Positions 1-9,223 of a DNA stretch of 64,000 nt are shown here, piece after piece. The translations under genes and the position numbers were made by a program. The number at the start of each line of letters is the position of its first letter. The first letter of the stretch is position 1. Below the pieces are notes generated by a model, which saw only the letters and a list, made by a program, of their open reading frames with translations, had not been told where the DNA came from and searched no databases. Source of the stretch: an uncultured Campylobacter sp. GTDB lineage: Bacteria > Campylobacterota > Campylobacteria > Campylobacterales > Campylobacteraceae. The stretch spans positions 17,508 through 81,507 of the forward strand of contig CAMCEN010000008.1 of NCBI GenBank assembly GCA_945873855.1, read 5' to 3'.

Positions 1-273
1 AAGTCCCAAAAATGCGCCCAAAATCAGCATTTTATCAGCCAGCGGATCTAAAATCTCTCCAAGCTTAGTTCGCTGATCCCAGGCCCTAGCGATATAGCCA
101 TCAAAAAAATCGCTTATACTAGCGATGCTAAAAACGAGCGCAGCAAAATAATTTAGCCACGAAATCGCCCCAGCATCATCTGTGCTTTTTGTTTGAAGCA
201 GCAAAAACAAAAACAAAGGCGCAAGTAGTATCCTAATACTTGCTATTGTGTTTGGTAGATTAAGGTTTTTCAT
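1..273 (-). CDS. pgsA: CDP-diacylglycerol-glycerol-3-phosphate 3-phosphatidyltransferase, N-terminal part
   Basis: This is the first 91 codons of a gene that runs off the left edge of the window; ATG is at 273-271. The enzyme makes phosphatidylglycerophosphate at the inner membrane, the committed step to phosphatidylglycerol and cardiolipin. The CDP-alcohol phosphotransferase signature D-G-x2-A-R-x8-G-x3-D-x3-D is visible as DGYIARAWDQ followed by GEILDPLAD at about residues 60-83. Two hydrophobic stretches precede it (RILLAPLFLFLLL near residue 15 and NYFAALVFSIAS near residue 45). The frame is open to position 1, so there is no sign of damage. The symbol is inferred from the motif and the start; another CDP-alcohol phosphotransferase is the only realistic alternative. 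Confidence 0.85.
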   Translation of the reverse strand, partial: MKNLNLPNTIASIRILLAPLFLFLLLQTKSTDDAGAISWLNYFAALVFSIASISDFFDGYIARAWDQRTKLGEILDPLADKMLILGAFLGL

Positions 274-765
274 TGTTTAGCTTTTATCTTTTAGATTAAA
301 AAGCAAATTTTACTTTAAATTTTAGAATTTTGAGTAAAAAAATACAAAAAAATAAAAATTTTTACGCATTAGCGCTCAATGCTTTTGCTTAGTTCATTTA
401 AAGCTATTTTTATATTTTTGTGCCAAAAGGAATTCTAGAATTCCTTAAAATTCGTCATTGAGGGGTGAAGCGAAGCAATCTCTAGGAATTCTAAATTTAT
501 TCTTGGAATTCTAAATTTATTTTAGGAATTTTAGAATTTTGCTCGCTTTAGTGGGGCAAGCCCCACTGCTCGCAAATTTTATAAGGGCTACGCCCTAAAC
601 CCTTGGGAGCCCTTAAAACCCCGCTAAAATTTAGAATTCTCTTGCTTTATCTGCGTTTTTTGTTTCACATCCGCTGGTTGGGGGTGCGGGGATCTCTATA
701 GGGAATTCTAGAATTTCCTATAGAGATCCCCTAGTCAAGCTGAGGGATGACACTAAGAAAAAAAC
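274..765. repeat. Repeat-filled intergenic region between pgsA and maf
   Basis: No gene is visible. After an AT-rich upstream region of pgsA (about 274-425) the gap consists of repeat modules: an exact GGAATTCTAGAATTCC at 429-444, a REP-like GTCATTG...GAAGCAATCTC module at about 453-483, two AATTCTAAATTTATT units, the three-hairpin element at 526-639, a tail ending in a G-rich tract (about 680-692), and a GATCCCC...GGGATGAC hairpin at about 724-750 directly behind the maf stop. The last hairpin may end maf transcription. Module definitions come from comparison with other gaps in this window. Confidence 0.8.
526..639 (+). repeat. Three-hairpin composite element, copy 1
   Basis: First of three same-strand copies (others at 2981-3104 and 58374-58487). 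Inside are a hairpin AGTGGGG-CAAG-CCCCACT (550-567), a hairpin AGGGC-TAC-GCCCT (584-596) and a weak third hairpin GGG-AG-CCC (605-612). An outer inverted repeat made of EcoRI-type half-palindromes (526-541 with 624-639) closes the element imperfectly. The conserved spacer GCTCGCAAATTTTATA separates the first and second hairpins. Confidence 0.7.
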
Positions 766-2715
766 TCACCTTAGCCACTTCTGTGAGCAATTTTCTATAT
801 TTTCTCTCATTACTGAGATGCCGCCTGCTATGTTAAATAGCCAGTTGCCTTGGACGCTTACCCAAAGAAAGAGCTTTTCTCGCTTTTCTTCTAGTGTTTC
901 ACTGGGTTTTGCGATGATAGCAGCAAACTCTAATTCTTGGTGCTGGATAAAAGAGTTTAGCACAGCATAATACGAGCTTAGAAATCTCTTATCATCCAAA
1001 CTAGCCTTAAAATCGCCGATTTCAAATGAGAGCTTTTGTAGCTTGTCATAGTTGATTTTTTCAGCTTTGCCTTTTTCTTTTAGCTTTTTGCCACGTTCTA
1101 CTTGCTTAGCTAGTTTTAAAAATAGCTTTTCACATTTTTTTTGTAAGCTCTCGCCGTATTTTAAAGTGGCTTTTATGCGCTTTGAGAATTTTTTATATTT
1201 TACTTCTTTTTGCCTATCATTTAGCCCCTTTGGCAGTGGTAGCTGCACCTTGGTCTCGTTAAAGATCTCTTTTTCTAATAGTTCTTTAAAAGGCAGTTCT
1301 ATCGCACCTTCTATTCTAGCGCCACCTTCGGTGCAGTTATAAACGCTTATTTCTTTGTGGTCTTTTTTGGTTAGGGTGATTAACACCTCAAAAAACTGCC
1401 TAAACTGATTCCATACAGTCATGGTCTCTACCTCGCCATCCCCACCGTAGGCTGGGGCGTATTCTGATGGCATGGCTTCTTCTAGTTCTGTGGTGGTTAC
1501 ATGGCCTTTTGCGTGTGTGCTTCTGCCTTTACCATAAGCTAGGTCTTGTCCTATTAGCACGATTTTTTCATGCCCTAGCTGCACACTTAAATCAAAGGCT
1601 AAGTGCGCAGCTGATTGCCCACCGCCTATGTAGCCAAAGGTAGAGTCGCCAAAGCCCTTTTCATAAGAAAGCGGTCTAAAAACATAAGCTGTATTTCTGC
1701 CTTTTAGATACTCTACTGTGTTTGAATGAACTAGCGTAGCAACTACAAAGATGATATTTTCATCAAACTCGCTTGGCTTGCTAGCAAAAAACTCAGCTGT
1801 GAGTGGCTCTCTTTCTATACAAGCTACATAATCAGGTTTTATTCCGTGTTTTTTTAATATAGGATAGCTTGCATCTATGCTGATTATAGTAGCGTGAGAT
1901 TGTGCTTTTTTAAGTAGTTTTAGTTGTTTGTTTAGGCTAGGGCCTGTTGAGACTATGATAGAGGTTTTGGTTCTTTTGTTTCTTTGTTTTTTGATATGGC
2001 TTAGTGGGATGCTTTCTAGCATATCTGGGATATGTTCTGTGGTTTGCCTCACTCCTATTAGTGAGTCTACGCCGTCGTTACCAACTTCTCTTAGAAGCTG
2101 CATTATAGCCTTTGAGATACCAGCGGTTACTTTTTGCATATCGTCTTTGTAAATATCATAAAAATTGCTTGTTATATATAGATTAAAAAGCCTTGCACTT
2201 AGTAGCACATCTTTCATCTTTGCCATTATATAGTAGTGTGGCATATCCAAAATATCGCTTTGAAATATAACTAGCCTATTTTTAAATATCTGCGTGCTAA
2301 AATCAAAAAAGTGAAAAACTATATAAATAATCTCAATTTCTGGTTCAAAAACAACAATAGTTTTATGAGTTTGGTTTCCTAAAATTCCTTTTAAAAGCAC
2401 GCCGTTGCCAAGTCCGTATAAAAAAAGCGCACCATAGCGAGAATACTCTTTTTCAAAGCTATCAAGTTGTTCTTCTATATCTTTTAGCGGATTTTCATAC
2501 ATGTAGCGTGAGCCATCTTTTGTGATTAGATTTATATCTAGTGGGTCTTTACCAGTAAAGACATTGATTTTTTTGTTGCCTTGTAGTTCTAATAGTCTTT
2601 TGGCTAGTGGGGCTGAGTAGACAGCAGTTGCTATTAGATTTTTTTCAAACTTTGATATCGTGCCTTTTTTCTTTGCTATTGCTTCTATTTGATTTGAGAA
2701 TTCTTCGTTTGTCAT
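766..2715 (-). CDS. maf: Motility accessory factor (Maf-type flagellin nonulosonic acid transferase)
   Basis: A 649-aa protein of the Maf/DUF115 family. In Campylobacter these proteins are linked to O-glycosylation of flagellin with pseudaminic or legionaminic acid before export. The central MAF domain starts near residue 250 with the nucleotide-binding-like stretch TSIIVSTGPSLNKQLKLL, followed by IISIDASYPILKKHGIKPDY and later VLIGQDLAYGKGRSTHAKGH. The C-terminal 170 residues are rich in lysine and probably helical. ATG is at 2715-2713 with an AAAGGAT ribosome site upstream. No other flagellin glycosylation gene lies beside it, and it sits between two direct copies of the composite repeat. 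The family is clear; the sugar it transfers is unknown. Confidence 0.8.
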   Translation of the reverse strand: MTNEEFSNQIEAIAKKKGTISKFEKNLIATAVYSAPLAKRLLELQGNKKINVFTGKDPLDINLITKDGSRYMYENPLKDIEEQLDSFEKEYSRYGALFLYGLGNGVLLKGILGNQTHKTIVVFEPEIEIIYIVFHFFDFSTQIFKNRLVIFQSDILDMPHYYIMAKMKDVLLSARLFNLYITSNFYDIYKDDMQKVTAGISKAIMQLLREVGNDGVDSLIGVRQTTEHIPDMLESIPLSHIKKQRNKRTKTSIIVSTGPSLNKQLKLLKKAQSHATIISIDASYPILKKHGIKPDYVACIEREPLTAEFFASKPSEFDENIIFVVATLVHSNTVEYLKGRNTAYVFRPLSYEKGFGDSTFGYIGGGQSAAHLAFDLSVQLGHEKIVLIGQDLAYGKGRSTHAKGHVTTTELEEAMPSEYAPAYGGDGEVETMTVWNQFRQFFEVLITLTKKDHKEISVYNCTEGGARIEGAIELPFKELLEKEIFNETKVQLPLPKGLNDRQKEVKYKKFSKRIKATLKYGESLQKKCEKLFLKLAKQVERGKKLKEKGKAEKINYDKLQKLSFEIGDFKASLDDKRFLSSYYAVLNSFIQHQELEFAAIIAKPSETLEEKREKLFLWVSVQGNWLFNIAGGISVMRENIENCSQKWLR

Positions 2716-2980
2716 TTTTATCCTTTTGGATTTTTTAGGATATAAGCAATTTTTGTACCAAAAGCATGGAATTTTAGAATTCCTGAGGTAAATAAAAAAA
2801 GGTTAGGAATTCTGGATTTTAGAATTCTAGAATTCCATAGCTAAACAAGGCGTACTATGTCATCCTCGGGCTTGACCCGAGGATCTCTATATGGAATTCT
2901 AGAATTTTCGTCATTGCGAGCGAAGCGAAGCAATCTCTAGGAATTCTAAATTTATTCTTAGAATTCTAAATTTATTCTTG

Positions 2981-3104
2981 GAATTCTAGATTTTTGCTCG
3001 CTTTTAGGCTAGATAAATCTAGCCTAGCTCGCAAATTTTATAAGGGCTACGCCCTAAACCCTTAGGGGCTGCTGCCCCTGAAGCCCCGCTAAAATTTAGA
3101 ATTC
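2981..3104 (+). repeat. Three-hairpin composite element, copy 2
   Basis: Same order as copies 1 and 3, but the hairpin arms differ. Hairpin one is AGGCTAGAT-AA-ATCTAGCCT (3006-3025), nine perfect base pairs unrelated in sequence to the AGTGGGG arm of copy 1. Hairpin two is AGGGC-TAC-GCCCT (3043-3055). Hairpin three is AGGGGC-TGCT-GCCCCT (3064-3079), six perfect pairs. The outer stem pairs 2981-2996 with 3089-3104 with one wobble and one mismatch. Conserved flanks with swapped complementary arms suggest that the fold is what is maintained. Confidence 0.75.
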
Positions 3105-3182
3105 TCCATCGCAATGACGGTGATTTAATGAGATTGCTCCCTCTGCTTTGCCCTCTCACAATGACGCAGGGAATTTTATAAT

Positions 3183-3302
3183 TCTCGTCATTGCGAGCGA
3201 AGCGAAGCAATCTCATTTATTAAGTCTTTTTATTAAGATTTCTTATTAAGCTCCCAGCGAGATTGCTTCGTCGTTCGTTTCACTCACTCCTCGCAATGAC
3301 GC
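3183..3302. repeat. REP-like inverted pair (GTCATTGCGAG ... CTCGCAATGAC)
   Basis: The left arm CGTCATTGCGAGCGAAG (3183 on) is followed about 60 bp later by an arm ending CTCGCAATGACG (to 3301), so the two could pair as a long imperfect hairpin. An equivalent pair occurs at 34247-34346. This looks like a bacterial interspersed mosaic element or REP pair. No transposase is visible nearby. Confidence 0.65.
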
Positions 3303-3336
3303 AAGGAATTTAGAATTCCCTAAGATTTAATTAAAA

Positions 3337-4122
3337 TTATTTAAATGTTGTGCCACCATCTACTACTAGCGAATGCCCAGTTATCCAGCTAGCCGCCTGT
3401 GAACACAGAAATAGACAAGCCCCACTCATGTCTGTTGGCTGTCCCATGCGAGATAGTGGGCTTAGGCTAGCTGTGGCATCGCGCACTTCTTCGTAGTTTG
3501 TAAAGGCTCTTAGAGCGTCTGTTTCAATGGGTCCGCCGCACACGGTATTTACACGGATATTTTTCTCTCCAAGCTCAGTAGCTGCGTAGCGAGCCATCGC
3601 CTCCACAGCAGCCTTTGCTGTGCCATGACCGCTGTAATGCTCTATATATACCAAATGCCCTGTGCTTGAAAGTGTGATAATAGAGCCGCCGCCTACTTTT
3701 TCCATGCGCTTAGCTGCCTCTTGGCTGCCACAGACAAAGGCGTTAATGGTAGCAGTGAAGATATTGTTTAGCCCTTTTGGCTTTAATTTCATAAACTTAG
3801 TATATCCACCAGCTACTGCTCGCCCTGAAATAATCGCATTTGAGATAAAAAAATCCACTCTATCAAAGTCTTTGTCTATTTCTTCAAATACTTCTTTATA
3901 GCTCTCAGGCTCTAAGATATTTAGAGCGTAAGCTCTTGCTTTTATGCCATACTCTTTTTCAAGCTCTTTTGCTTGTTGCTGGGCTAACTGGGCGTTTGAG
4001 TTATAAGTAAATGCTATATTTACGCCATTTTTAGCAAAGTCAAGCACGATAGCTCTGCCTATGCCACGAGTACCACCACTAATAACTAAGGTTTTGCCTT
4101 TAAACTCATCTCTAAAATCCAT
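3337..4122 (-). CDS. Short-chain dehydrogenase/reductase, FabL-like enoyl-ACP reductase
   Basis: A 261-aa classical SDR fold. The NADP-binding loop is SGGTRGIGRA near residue 16. Instead of the usual Y-x3-K it has Y-x6-K (YSGHGTAK, about residue 165), the spacing of enoyl-ACP reductases FabI and FabL, and it ends with the C-terminal WITGHSLVVDGG typical of the superfamily. It probably reduces enoyl-acyl carriers in fatty acid synthesis, but SDR substrate prediction is weak. It follows dapA directly (dapA starts at 5016 and ends at 4123, this gene starts at 4122), the order I recall from C. jejuni, and the pair is likely co-transcribed. Confidence 0.75.
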   Translation of the reverse strand: MDFRDEFKGKTLVISGGTRGIGRAIVLDFAKNGVNIAFTYNSNAQLAQQQAKELEKEYGIKARAYALNILEPESYKEVFEEIDKDFDRVDFFISNAIISGRAVAGGYTKFMKLKPKGLNNIFTATINAFVCGSQEAAKRMEKVGGGSIITLSSTGHLVYIEHYSGHGTAKAAVEAMARYAATELGEKNIRVNTVCGGPIETDALRAFTNYEEVRDATASLSPLSRMGQPTDMSGACLFLCSQAASWITGHSLVVDGGTTFK

Positions 4123-5016
4123 TTAAAATCCCTTTATTTCGTAGTTTTTAAGTGTTTGTTCTATTTTTTTCATATTCTCATTGCTTGGAGCGCAAAGTGG
4201 CAAGCGGTATTCTAGCGTAGGGATAAGACCAGCTATATACATCGCTGCTTTTACCGGTATTGGATTGCTCTCGCAAAACATGATTTTATTTATCTCAAAA
4301 AGTCTTTCATTTATCTGCCTGGCTGCGTTAAAATCGCCTTTTAAGGTAAGGTGGGTTAACTTGGCAGTTAAATCAGGCAAAAGATTTGAAGTTACAGAAA
4401 TCACGCCCTTGCCGCCATTTGCTAGGATAGGGAAGTTTATCGCATCTTCGCCACTTATGACGCAAACTTCGCTACTATGAGCTAGTAAATCCACGCAACG
4501 CTCCATATTTCCGCTAGCTTCTTTTACTCCATAAATATTCTCACACTCGTTAAATAGCCTAATAGTAGTACTTGCTGCTATATCACAGCCTGTGCGACCT
4601 GGGACATTGTAGAGTAGAACTGGAATTTCTACGCTATTTGCTATTGCTTTATAGTGCTGATAGAGGCCTTCCTGCGTAGGTTTATTATAGTATGGAGCGA
4701 CTGAGAGAATGCCGTCTGCGCCGCAGTTTTGCGCAAACTTAGCAAGCTCAATTGCTTCGTGTGTAGCGTTTGAGCCAGCACCAGCTAGCACTTTTACAGC
4801 TGTATTTTTACACTCATTTACAGCTATTTCAATACACAGCCTATGCTCATCATGCGTTAGTGTCGCACTCTCGCCAGTGGTGCCAACAGGCACTACCGCA
4901 TCTATGCCAAGCTTTATTTGGCGTTTTATAAGTTTTTCGTAGCTTTCTACATCTACTTTACCGTCTTTAAAGGGAGTAATTAGCGCAGTCATTGCGCCGG
5001 TTATTGTTTTTTTCAT
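4123..5016 (-). CDS. dapA: 4-hydroxy-tetrahydrodipicolinate synthase
   Basis: A 297-aa class I aldolase of the DHDPS family. It condenses pyruvate with aspartate semialdehyde in the cytoplasm, the first step of the diaminopimelate/lysine branch. Visible motifs are GTTGESATL (residue 45 region), the [11 protein letters not shown] loop, the catalytic tyrosine in [10 protein letters not shown] and the Schiff-base lysine in GVKEASGNM. The length is normal. Its ATG overlaps the M16 peptidase stop by one base (TAATG), so the two are translationally coupled, and the SDR gene follows immediately. Confidence 0.95.
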   Translation of the reverse strand: MKKTITGAMTALITPFKDGKVDVESYEKLIKRQIKLGIDAVVPVGTTGESATLTHDEHRLCIEIAVNECKNTAVKVLAGAGSNATHEAIELAKFAQNCGADGILSVAPYYNKPTQEGLYQHYKAIANSVEIPVLLYNVPGRTGCDIAASTTIRLFNECENIYGVKEASGNMERCVDLLAHSSEVCVISGEDAINFPILANGGKGVISVTSNLLPDLTAKLTHLTLKGDFNAARQINERLFEINKIMFCESNPIPVKAAMYIAGLIPTLEYRLPLCAPSNENMKKIEQTLKNYEIKGF

Positions 5017-6260
5017 TATCTTCCTTTTAGTATGACTGAGGTCATTTGATTTTGATTTAGGTATTTTTTTGCCATTTTGTTTATATTGGTGCCTGCTAGT
5101 TTTGCGGTGCGCTCTTCTAGGCTATAAAGCGGCGAAATGTCGCCATTTGCGATATACTCGCCTACTAGCCTTGCTGCGCTAGAAGCTGAGCTTAGCTGGA
5201 ATTCTAGATCGATTTTTAGCGAGTTTTTGATCTTTTCTATATAGCTTTCATCAATATTTTGGCTTTTTGTGCTTTTAATTAGCTTTAAAATCTCGCTTTT
5301 TAGCTTGCTAGCACGCACTTTTGGATTGGCAATAGCAATGATTATAAAAAGCCCAGCATCTTTTAAAGCCATGTTAAAACAGCTTATGCTAGTGGCTAGT
5401 TTTGCGCTATCAACTAGCTCTTTTTGTAATAAAGAGCTTTTACCATCGCCTAGATACTGAGCCAAAGCATCCAGCGCAGGCACATCAGCGTGAGCAAAAT
5501 TTGGCGTTTTAAAGGCTAAGGCGCAAATCTGGCTATCATTTGGTTTTATTATTGTAATTTCTTTTGCGCCTTTTTGTTCTGGTTCGCTAAAAGTGCGCTT
5601 AGGCAGTTCGCTTTTGTTTTTGATACTGCCAAAGTGCTTTTTAGCCACGCTAAAAGCTGTTTTTGCATCACTTGCGCCGCTTATCATCAAAAAAGCATTT
5701 TGCGGCTGATAAAATCTTTTGTGAAAGTCTTTTATATCATTTATATCCCAGTTTATGATATCATCATAAAAGCCAATTGGTAGCCAGTGATATGGATGAT
5801 AGCCAAAGGCACTCTCAAAAAGCTTAAAATACAAAAAGCCCATAGGATCATTATCAGTGCGCCATCTGCGCTCTTCTGCTACTACATTTCGCTCTGGTTC
5901 AAACTCGCTTTTTTTAAGCGCAAGATTTTCCATCATATCGCTAAAAAGCTCCAAGCTTTTATCTAGATTGCTTTTTTCACATTTTATATAATAATGCGTA
6001 AAATCAAAGCCAGTGCTAGCATTATCCACGCCACCAAAGCTCTTTACAATGCGGTCAAACTCGCCAGCTTTATGCTTTTTGGTGCTTTTAAAATTCATAT
6101 GCTCTAGCATGTGTGCGATGCCTGTTTTGCCAAGTGTTTCATCACGCGAGCCTACTTTGTAGTATAGATCTACGCTTATTACGCCACTTTTTTCATTAAC
6201 AGGGGCAAAATACACCTCAAAGCCATTTTCTAGTGTGATTTTCTCGTATTTTGGTATCAA
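5016..6260 (-). CDS. M16 family zinc peptidase (PqqL/processing-peptidase type)
   Basis: The inverted zinc motif H-x-x-E-H is present as HMLEH, and the downstream glutamate lies in [11 protein letters not shown]. This is a pitrilysin-type peptidase of about 415 aa, a usual length for the single-chain bacterial form; no signal peptide is seen. I choose the TTG at 6260-6258, which gives [10 protein letters not shown] and has AAGGAAAG seven bases upstream. The longer open frame from ATG 6287 would add a basic MRSLKKRKA with no ribosome site. The gene lies upstream of dapA in the same operon. Its substrate is not known. Confidence 0.85.
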   Translation of the reverse strand: MIPKYEKITLENGFEVYFAPVNEKSGVISVDLYYKVGSRDETLGKTGIAHMLEHMNFKSTKKHKAGEFDRIVKSFGGVDNASTGFDFTHYYIKCEKSNLDKSLELFSDMMENLALKKSEFEPERNVVAEERRWRTDNDPMGFLYFKLFESAFGYHPYHWLPIGFYDDIINWDINDIKDFHKRFYQPQNAFLMISGASDAKTAFSVAKKHFGSIKNKSELPKRTFSEPEQKGAKEITIIKPNDSQICALAFKTPNFAHADVPALDALAQYLGDGKSSLLQKELVDSAKLATSISCFNMALKDAGLFIIIAIANPKVRASKLKSEILKLIKSTKSQNIDESYIEKIKNSLKIDLEFQLSSASSAARLVGEYIANGDISPLYSLEERTAKLAGTNINKMAKKYLNQNQMTSVILKGR

Positions 6261-6287
6261 AGCTTTCCTTTTTTTTAAGCTGCGCAT

Positions 6288-6447
6288 TTTAGCGCATTTT
6301 GTCTAGATTTTAGCTAAAAAAAGGATAAATTTTACTTTTTATAAGCAAATCTAGAATTCCTAGTTAAATTTTAAGAAAATTCCGCTAGGAATTCTAGAAT
6401 TCCTAGAGTGATTTTAAGAAAATTCCGCTAGGAATTCTAAATTCCGC
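6288..6447. repeat. Short repeat cluster between pyrD and the M16 peptidase gene
   Basis: It contains an exact GGAATTCTAGAATTCC at 6388-6403, flanked by two copies of TTTTAAGAAAATTCCGCTAGG, so the palindrome sits inside a small tandem duplication (about 6369-6432). The pyrD stop is just inside the right edge. Confidence 0.75.
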
Positions 6448-7497
6448 TTATTTTTTTAGCGCAGAGCCCACGGCCTGGCTTATGTTTTCAAAGCCTTCGA
6501 TTTTTAGCAGATTTGCTAATTCTTTGTTTAGATTTTCTATCATTGCTGGGCCTTTGTAGATAAGGGCTGTGAAAATCTCTATTAGGCTAGCACCATGCTT
6601 TATGCGCCACAAAGCCTCTCTTGCATCGCTTATGCCGCCGCAGCTTATTAGCACAGCCTTGCCAAAAATCTCGCTTGCTACTGTGCTAAAAAGCTCACGG
6701 CTTTTAGCACAAATTAGCTCGCCGCTTAGCCCACCTATGCTTTTTGCGGCTGGATAGAGTGAGTAGTCTATGCTGGTGTTGTTTATTATTATAGCATTAA
6801 AACCACTTTCTATGGCACACTGACACAAGGCTACAGCAGCGTTTGGCTGCATATCAGGGGCGATTTTTAGCACAAGTGGATTATTAGTAATTTTTCTTAG
6901 TTCTTTGCCAAGAGTGCTTAAAAACTCATCATTTTGAAGCTCACGCAGATTTGGAGTATTTGGCGAGCTGATGTTTATCACAAAGCCATCGCAAAGCTTT
7001 TCAAAACGCTTTGTAAGGTAAATATAATCATTTATCGCACTTTCATTTGGAGTAGTTTTGTTTTTGCCGATATTTGCAAAAACAGGCAGTGAAAGTGGAA
7101 AATACTTGGCGATATTTTGCTGCACCGCAGCTGAGCCGTCGTTGTTAAAGCCCATTGCGTTTTGAAGGCTATTATGCTCTTTTATGCGCCAAAGCCTTGG
7201 GCGAGGATTGCCACTTTGGGGGCGGGGAGTAAAGGTGCCATACTCCAAAAAGCCAAAGCCAAGATAGCCGAGGCCGTAAGCCAAATCAGCATTTTTATCA
7301 AAACCACCGCCTATGCCGATAGGATTAGCAAAACTTAGGCCTAGCAAGTTTTGGCTCAAAATTTCATCTTTAAAATCTTTTTTAATAAGATTTTTGATAA
7401 GTGGCGTTTTTATCCCTAGTTTTAGCCCCAAGCTAGCTAGGTGATGAGCGCACTCAGGGGGCAGGGTAAATAGCAGTGGTTTTAGCGTTTCATACAT
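6448..7497 (-). CDS. pyrD: Dihydroorotate dehydrogenase, class 2
   Basis: A 349-aa quinone-linked dihydroorotate dehydrogenase of pyrimidine synthesis, bound to the inner face of the cytoplasmic membrane. The N-terminal helix region (YETLKPLLFTLPPECAH) is the class 2 membrane domain. FMN and substrate motifs are IGIGGGFDKNADL, the QNAMGFNNDG loop, the catalytic-serine block NISSPNTPNLREL, and ISCGGISDAREAL near the end. It lies 10 bp downstream of msbA on the same strand. pyrF, another pyrimidine gene, is far away at 62.6 kb. Confidence 0.95.
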   Translation of the reverse strand: MYETLKPLLFTLPPECAHHLASLGLKLGIKTPLIKNLIKKDFKDEILSQNLLGLSFANPIGIGGGFDKNADLAYGLGYLGFGFLEYGTFTPRPQSGNPRPRLWRIKEHNSLQNAMGFNNDGSAAVQQNIAKYFPLSLPVFANIGKNKTTPNESAINDYIYLTKRFEKLCDGFVINISSPNTPNLRELQNDEFLSTLGKELRKITNNPLVLKIAPDMQPNAAVALCQCAIESGFNAIIINNTSIDYSLYPAAKSIGGLSGELICAKSRELFSTVASEIFGKAVLISCGGISDAREALWRIKHGASLIEIFTALIYKGPAMIENLNKELANLLKIEGFENISQAVGSALKK

Positions 7498-7507
7498 TTT
7501 TCTCTCC

Positions 7508-9223
7508 TTATTCTATATGGCTTAGTTTTTTAAAGGCATCGCAGTTTTGAAGTAGGGCTTCTTTGTTATCAAAGCCTACTACTTTGCCGCCACCCAAGAC
7601 TAGAATTTTAGTAGCGTTTTTGATACTGCTTTGGCGGTGAGCGATGACAAAGATTATGCGACCTGAGCGAATGCGTTCTATGACATCTGTGATGATGCGC
7701 TCGCTCTCAAAATCCAAAGCACTTGTAGCCTCATCAAAGATGAGAATTCTAGGTTCGTTGTATAACGCCCTTGCTATGGCGATGCGCTGGCGCTGTCCAC
7801 CGCTGAGATTAGCTCCAAACTCATCAAGCATAGCATGTACTCCACCTTCCATATTTTCTACAAAGTCCCAAGCATTTGCTACTTTTAGAGCGTTTATTAC
7901 TCTATTTTCATCAATTTCTTTTGCGCCATAAGCTACATTTGCAGCGATTGTGTCATTGAAAATATATATGCGCTGGGTTACTATACCGATATTTTGGCGC
8001 AAAGATTGTAGTTCAAAGTCACTGATTTCGCTTTGATTTATTAGGATTTGTCCGTTATTTGCGTCATAAAAGCGCATTAGCAGATTTATTATAGTGCTTT
8101 TGCCACCACCGCTTGTGCCTACTATACCGATGATTTCATCGCTATTAGCCTTAAAGCTCACGCCTTTTAAAATCTCGTTTTCATCATAGCCAAAGCGCAC
8201 ATCATTAAAGCTTATGCTAAGCAGATTTTTAGGGAATTCTAGATTTCCGCTGATTATGCTAGGGCTTTGATTAAGCAGTTCAAAGGTGCGCTCAGTAGCA
8301 GCGAGGGCGTCTTGCATTTTGTTATATAGATAGCTTATGCGCTTAATAGGCGTATAAAGCATAAAAAGCGCTGTTGTAAAACTAAAAAATCCACCAACGC
8401 TAAGAGTGCCAGAAATAACCTCTGAACCGCCGATTATAATTACTATTGCGATGCCCACAGCACCTAGCGTTTCCATGAGCGGATTTACTAAGGTGCTGGT
8501 TCGCTCAGCTTTTATATTTAGATGAAAAAAGCGTTCATTATGGCTTTTAAAACGCTCTAGTTCCTTGTTTGCAGCATTATTTGCTTTGATTATTTCTATA
8601 TTTGTAAAGATTTCAGACAAAGCTGAGGTCATATCGCCGATTTTGGCTTGGCTTTGGTGAGAGTATTTTTTGATTTTTTTAGCTAAAAGCGAGAGCGGAT
8701 AAATCGCAGCTGGAAAGACCACAAGGGCAAAAAACGCTAGCTTGGGACTTTGGTAAATCACCACTGCTAGCAAGCAAATAGCAGTAATTACCTCTCTTAC
8801 AAAATCAGGAATCATACTTGAGACTACATTGCGAATTCTATCTATATCGTTTGTATTTCGGCTGATTAGCTCGCCAGTTCTAAGGCGGTTAAAAAAGCTA
8901 AGATCTAAGCGCAGCAGGTTTTCAAGTAGCATAAAACGAAAACGCCGCACCATATCATGCCCGATATAAGCAGTAAAATACTGTTGTAAATAAGTGCCAA
9001 GGGCTTTTAGAAAAAACACCGCCACCACGATATAAGGCAGGATATAAAGCAGGCTTTCATTTTTGCTTATAAAAATCTCATCAAGCACATCTTTTATAAG
9101 ATACGCACTGCCTGCTGTGCCAATAGCTGCCATTATCATACCAAGCACAGCTATACAAAATTGCGGAATATAGTCTTTTAAATAGCCTTTAAAACGGCTA
9201 AAAATTATTTTTATGCTATTCAT
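7508..9223 (-). CDS. msbA: Lipid A/oligosaccharide-type ABC exporter (MsbA-like)
   Basis: A 571-aa half-transporter with six membrane segments in the first 310 residues and a C-terminal ATPase. The ATPase shows Walker A GTSGGGKST, signature LSGGQRQR, Walker B RILIFDEATSALD and the H-loop in VIAHRQSS. The likely role is flipping lipid A core across the inner membrane. The linker between the two domains reads GNLEFPKN and is encoded by a GGAATTCTAGATTTCC-like sequence (near 8232-8247 on the plus strand), so the intergenic palindrome may have entered this linker. The frame is intact. Confidence 0.85.
   Translation of the reverse strand: MNSIKIIFSRFKGYLKDYIPQFCIAVLGMIMAAIGTAGSAYLIKDVLDEIFISKNESLLYILPYIVVAVFFLKALGTYLQQYFTAYIGHDMVRRFRFMLLENLLRLDLSFFNRLRTGELISRNTNDIDRIRNVVSSMIPDFVREVITAICLLAVVIYQSPKLAFFALVVFPAAIYPLSLLAKKIKKYSHQSQAKIGDMTSALSEIFTNIEIIKANNAANKELERFKSHNERFFHLNIKAERTSTLVNPLMETLGAVGIAIVIIIGGSEVISGTLSVGGFFSFTTALFMLYTPIKRISYLYNKMQDALAATERTFELLNQSPSIISGNLEFPKNLLSISFNDVRFGYDENEILKGVSFKANSDEIIGIVGTSGGGKSTIINLLMRFYDANNGQILINQSEISDFELQSLRQNIGIVTQRIYIFNDTIAANVAYGAKEIDENRVINALKVANAWDFVENMEGGVHAMLDEFGANLSGGQRQRIAIARALYNEPRILIFDEATSALDFESERIITDVIERIRSGRIIFVIAHRQSSIKNATKILVLGGGKVVGFDNKEALLQNCDAFKKLSHIE

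Larger units (their letters stand above)
2716..3336. repeat. Repeat-filled intergenic region between maf and the SDR gene
   Basis: About 620 bp without a credible gene. It holds degenerate GGAATTCTAGAATTCC units (2768-2835), a CATCCTCGGGCTTGACCCGAGGATCTC hairpin module near 2862-2890, a REP-like GTCATTGCGAG module at 2909-2938, the three-hairpin element (2981-3104) and a REP pair facing each other at 3183-3302. A 65-codon open frame on the minus strand (3216-3019) lies wholly in repeat DNA and I do not count it as a gene. Confidence 0.8.

Noticed and set aside
3019..3216. A 65-codon minus-strand open frame in the maf-SDR gap
   Set aside because: It lies entirely within the three-hairpin and REP-like repeats, and its peptide is the translation of repeat DNA with no ribosome site.
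6261..6287. Nine-codon N-terminal extension of the M16 peptidase
   Set aside because: The extension MRSLKKRKA has no ribosome site, while TTG at 6260 has a strong one and begins at the conserved sequence.
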